In this document: positions 59,301 through 64,000 of the stretch, in pieces
How the letters are laid out: every line of letters begins with the position of its first letter
Position numbering within the stretch: the first letter of the stretch is position 1
DNA from: Vitellaria paradoxa
Taxonomy: Eukaryota; Streptophyta; Magnoliopsida; Ericales; Sapotaceae
Assembly: GCA_019916065.1 (NCBI GenBank)
Contig: CM034239.1
Location: 38,154,419 to 38,218,418 of the forward strand
DNA: 64,000 nucleotides
Reading direction: 5' to 3'
The notes under the pieces: model-generated
Seen by the model: the letters and a program-made list of their open reading frames with translations, nothing else
What the model was told of the DNA's origin: nothing
The model's database searches: none
Program-made: the position numbers and the translations under genes

Positions 59301-62300
59301 TCTAAGAAAAAAATGAGAGTATTAATTGACAATAACTGTTCACACGATGATATACACATTGCATCTCTCTCTCTGTCTCTGTCTCTCCATCTAGGGACGG
59401 ATTTAAGATTTTTGTTAAGGGGCACACGGTTTTTTTTTTTTTTTAAACTTCATTACCAGGATTTTTGTTAGGGGGCACATGACTTTTTTTTTGAAAATTT
59501 GTTACTTAATGATATCTTGTCTAAGAAGATTTTTATTGAAGGTTCTTTGGAATTCAGTGAGGGGGATTTCTGTTGAAGGTTCTTTAAAATTCAGTGAGGG
59601 TGATTTTTTTTTGTCACTTTTCTTTTAAAATATCTAATTTTGTGAACCTACTTTGTCTTTATCGACAACTATTTAGTTAGTAGTCTGAACATAAAAAATA
59701 TTAAAGTAAAGAATAATTTTATAATTATAATAATTTAAGAGAGGGATATTTTTGTCCTTTTACCTTAAAAATTGAGGGGGGCACTTGACTCTTTGCCTCT
59801 TAATAGCTACGACCCCATCGTTGTCTACTTAATACACATAGTTATTACTAGAGTGTGTACATATTTTCATTTAATACCAAAATTTAAATTAAACAGTAAT
59901 AAGTTGTCAAAGATATTAGTCTGAAATATTTGGAAACTACAAAATTGTTCAAACCAAACTACTAAATTTGGTTCGATTTTGTTTAATTTGATAGTCTTAT
60001 GCTAAATAACTATTAAAAAGATTTTTATTTAGATAGTTCAATGTAAGATAATTATGCATTGCAACATATTGTAATAAGAGATTAAACTAAAATTGTTTGC
60101 GTGATTTGGTACTTACAATAAAATAAAATATAGACATTTTCATGAGTGGCACTATTGTAACCATTATTAATATCATGACTCTCCAACAATCCAATTTATA
60201 GGAATGAGTAATAAATTTTATGTTATTATTATTATTAAAAAAATTTATATATTTAAAACATTGTATATAATATATACCATATTTAATAGTAACAATTTGT
60301 TCAATTAACCAACTCTTTAAATCGAAACTGAGCTGAATCACTCCATTTTTTAGAGATTAATTAGACATGCCTCCAAATAATGGATAGGAATGACATGGCT
60401 TGTTGATGATATATAGCAACTTTATTCAAAATTTATTTTTTAAAATTATACCTATCTTCTCTTAACATTTTGATAATTACATTTAGAATCCTTAATATTT
60501 AAAAGTTACACTTGCCTCTCTTATTTCAAAATATTATTAACATTGATATCTTTTCTAATAAAATCGACCGTTATAACTTAGTAGAAAATGTCTAAAATAA
60601 ATTTTAACTGTTTTTTTAATTTTACCCCTCACTCTCACATTTTTATCATTTTTTAATAAAAATCTTCCACAACAAGTAAAAATTAAGTAAAAATAAAAAA
60701 CTTTTGGAAATTTTTGTAAAGGAAACTGACGAGATATGCGAGAGAGAAGAGTAAAATAAGAACAACATCTAAAATTTTGATTGTTTTGATATTTTTTGTT
60801 AAGTTTTAATAGCTGATTTTATTGAAAGGAGATTAATATCAACAACATTTTAAAATAAATGAGACAAATATAATTTTTAAATGTTAAAAAAGATAAATAT
60901 AATTACCCAAATACCAAAAAAATAAGTATAACTTATTCTTAATTTAATGTAGCGGAGAGGGCCGGGGGCGAGGGGAGCGTCTGGCAAAAGTAGGGATAGA
61001 GTGGGGAGGGTTCTCACTTGGAGATGAGGGAAGGGGCCAAAAGGGAATCTTCACTTCATATCCACCTAGTTTGTCATTTTTAATTACGAGTGATTGCAAG
61101 TACTTAATGATAATTAATAGAAGGAGCAAAAATATTAACCAAATTAAGTGACTTCACCAATTATTCATAGTGTTGCCTTAATAGGGATTAATTACCTTTT
61201 TACCCTATACAAAATCAATAATACTCACTGAACTACAAAAGTCTAACTTTATAACCCCTTACTTGTGTTTGCTTTGGGGATTAGAGGTGAAGGATTGAAA
61301 TTATAATCCCGTGGGGCTAATTTATCCCCTGTTTGATGGTAGAAACAATTAATCCACTCCATATTATTAATTCCTCAAAGTGGGGGTATACTATTCCATG
61401 AGCCTGGGTAGGATGGTAAATATGTCGCCTCTTTCGGATTTACTTTTCACTAAAAATCAAAATTTCAAAATTATTTTATTTCATATATCTTGTCAAATCA
61501 GATATCTAATCTTAATTATATTTCACCAACTAAATACTAAAAAAATAACATCACAAACAAAATTAATCCCAATCTACGTAATATCCAATCTTATACATTA
61601 TCCCATATTATTACTTCTCTTTCATCATCCAGTCTCTACAATCAAACGTATCCTTTGTGTTTAAAGCTAAAGCAAAGTTGTGGTTTTAAAGTTTCAAGTG
61701 ACAAGATAAAAATACATATTAAAAATCAAATAAAATTGAGTGTAAATGCATTAAATATGAATTACAATGGTGTAATAATATTTTTTAAAATTATTTAGAA
61801 CCAAAATCATTATCTTTAATAAAATTTTTAATATTTTTACTTTAATTTAAAATACAAAAAGTGTAAAAATAAATTTTTAAAATTCAAATATATTAGTAAT
61901 TTCACATTTATTACCTGTAATAAAAATAGTTAACCCTTATATATATAAAAATATGTTATTCTCTAATAAGAGATGAGAGACTAGCTAGGTGATTGTTAGA
62001 TTGGAAATTGTTGCTTAATATCTAAGAGAGGGATGTGTAATTTATTGTGCGGGAAAATTTTGATCTTTTTTCTCTATGGACCCTTGTCTCTCTTATTTTT
62101 ATAAACTTCCTTTCAGTGCAAACTTGCATGTAAAAAAATAGTGAAGTAAAACGGTTGGAGTTGGTCCTCGACTAAGGAATCTCAGATACTTAAATTAGTT
62201 GTAGATATTGATAATAATCTCATGTAAATAGAAAGAGAGAGAGAGAGTGATATAGAGAGAGAAAATGAAGAAAAAAAGGAGACCTTGCCTTAACTATACT

Positions 62301-64000
62301 TCTGTCATTTATAGAATGAAAATCTGACATTTTTTATGTTGATTTTATATTGGTTTAATTGCACGGTAGTAGTATTAAATAGTTAATGATGTAAGTTTTG
62401 GAACTGTGAAAATATGACTTTATTGTATATACTTTACAAATCCTGTTTCTTGATCTATTTGAGTGTAATAAATGAAATAATTATATAATATAACTATCAA
62501 AGTATCTAGTCTCGATTTAACTAAAATACACTTTCTTTGATTAGGGGTGCAATATTGTGATCGGAAATGCACTATTATGATCGGGTGAGATATTTTTTGA
62601 CCACACATTTACCATTGTTTTTTCAAAACCTCCCTAAAATGGAGTGACTAAATTTCAAGGTGTATATATGTGTGTCACAATCGCCATAGCCGTGGGGTTT
62701 GCCGTCATGACCATAATCCAATTTTAAAATGCAGTAATGATAATATTTGCGATTTTAAACGTTTGTACGGGACAGTTTCATTAATATTTTCTAATTCTTA
62801 TAAGTAATATTCCGAATCTAGTAGGCATGTATCATTTCGGATTGATCTTGTGACACTCAACAGTTTTAGTGTTCCCGTTGGTGGTGCGACCGGCTTGTCC
62901 CTGAATTTAAAATAATAATAATAATAATAATAATAACAATATTTACCAACTACTTTATAAAAATTTAAACTATTTTATTAGTGTATATATATATATTTTT
63001 CTTTACTGTAGTCATTAGTTCAAGTTTTTTTAATATCACTGAAAGGTTTATCTAATCGTTAATTTCAAAATTTTAAAGTTTAGTGGAGTTGCGAATAAAT
63101 TAGTCTAGATATCCCGAGCTCCTAAGTGTGTATATATATATATATAAATAGCAAAGATATTTTCGATTATAAAATTAAACTTAAAATATTTTAATAAGTT
63201 GCTATATTTGCTACCTCTAATTTTCGAAAGAATTCACCTGATTAGATTTTTTTAACCTATTATTGAAATTTAGCTTATTTTAGTAAATTACATGTTTAAT
63301 ACGATTAAGTACGCGTAATTAATCAGATTCATATATTTTTTGAGTTAATCATGCATTTTATTTTATTTTATTTTATTTTATTTTTGAATTGGTGTATTAA
63401 ACATGTTATACAAATAATGTATTTTTTATGTTGACATATTTATTATGCAAGTCAAGCTACACAGCATGAATATTAAATGCGTTACGCATGTTGCGTTGCT
63501 CATATAATACACAATTCAATGTTAGCGTCGTCAGTGACGAATTCAAAATTTTGTTACATTGGGGTCAAACTGACAAGAAAGGACAGTGTGCCTGATATAA
63601 AAATAAAGAAAAAATTTATAAATTGTTTGAGATATTAGGGTAATCTATTTTGAAAAATATATTTTATGAGGACAAAATTATAAAAATATTTCAAAAATTA
63701 TATGTTATTTTTTTACAAAAATTTTATTTCCAATAAGGTCAATTAACCCCTTGTCCCCATTTGCATCCACCTTGTTGTATATTTTAACACAATTAATTAC
63801 GTTGTGTATTCAGATTTACCTAAATAATTGAATACATAATCTCATTACGGCATGATTGTCAAATATTGGGGCAGTGCGGTGTCAAATGAAGTAAGTGCAA
63901 TGAACGGAGCGAAGGATAATCCGGATGATCGGCAGTCCAATAGTGTGTGAAGTTCATCATTTCTAGGTTGTTTTTATGGTATCCTGCTATATTTTGTAAC
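56351..64000. other. AT-rich intergenic region without recognised genes
   Basis: Open frames here are short and AT-driven, or (56364-56657) lack any family signature. Recognisable items are MITE-like ends near 57830-57895 (ATTACGAATTCATAATTTAT, CTTTAAACACACTC), hAT-like relics at about 59389-59820 and 63531-63775, a GC-rich patch at 60950-61040, and simple repeats: (AT)n near 58001, (ATA)n at 62911-62935, (TTTTA)n at 63357-63384. Confidence 0.5.
63531..63775. mobile_element. hAT-like relic
   Basis: CAGTGACGAATTCAAAATTT at 63531, followed by ACATTGGGGTC and ending near CCTTGTCCCCATTTGCATCC, resembles the ends of the element at 38890-39624 (CAGTGACAGAACTAG on one strand). No clear eight-base duplication is seen, so the boundaries are approximate. 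Confidence 0.4.

Noticed and set aside
60944..61129. GC-rich patch as a gene or rRNA fragment
   Set aside because: The short GGGGAGGG-type stretch has no rRNA similarity I can recognise and no coding pattern; probably part of a repeat.

Overview
This is nuclear DNA from a flowering plant, most probably a eudicot. The genes have many GT-AG introns, the intergenic DNA is very AT-rich, and the window is full of plant repeats: short Tourist/Harbinger-like MITEs with TAA duplications, tRNA-derived SINEs, a Copia-type solo LTR, a LINE fragment and hAT-like remnants. I cannot name the species. There is no operon, CRISPR array, integrated virus or bacterial-type system.

Six genes are supported. (1) 556-3309 (+): a PUX5-like UBA-SEP-UBX adaptor for the AAA ATPase CDC48, in 4 exons. 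(2) 18279-26738 (+): an EBS-like BAH-PHD histone reader, in 5 exons; its two ~3.8 kb introns hold a solo LTR, a MITE, a tandem duplication and a LINE fragment. (3) 30427-34180 (+): a PP2A B' (B56) regulatory subunit, in 2 coding exons with a likely 5'UTR intron. (4) 36215-36646 (-): a small plastid-type cupin (PTAC18/At2g32650-like), one exon. (5) 40949-51917 (+): a FAD-binding lycopene-cyclase-like protein (At2g32640-like), in 18 exons; as written it carries a one-base frameshift in exon 10. (6) 55834-56040 (-): a CLE signalling peptide gene ending in RRVPTGSNPLHN-KR.

Layout: 3.3-18.3 kb is repeat-rich intergenic DNA containing minisatellites, MITEs and a decayed PIF/Harbinger transposon (transposase plus Myb/SANT-like gene, minus strand) that carries a nested SINE. 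26.7-29.9 kb, 34.2-36.2 kb and 36.7-40.9 kb are gene spacers with foldback elements, SINEs, a hAT-like element, a PEX7-like gene fragment and a possible divergent promoter. 51.9-64 kb is AT-rich and holds only the CLE gene.

The genes do not form a pathway; they are ordinary neighbours in a plant genome. The cupin beside the cyclase-like gene recalls the neighbouring Arabidopsis loci At2g32640/At2g32650, as I remember them, so it may be conserved microsynteny. I found no convincing new biological system. The best leads are the frameshift, the nested insertions with readable target-site duplications, the PEX7 fragment, and an unidentified exon-like open segment inside the cyclase-like gene.
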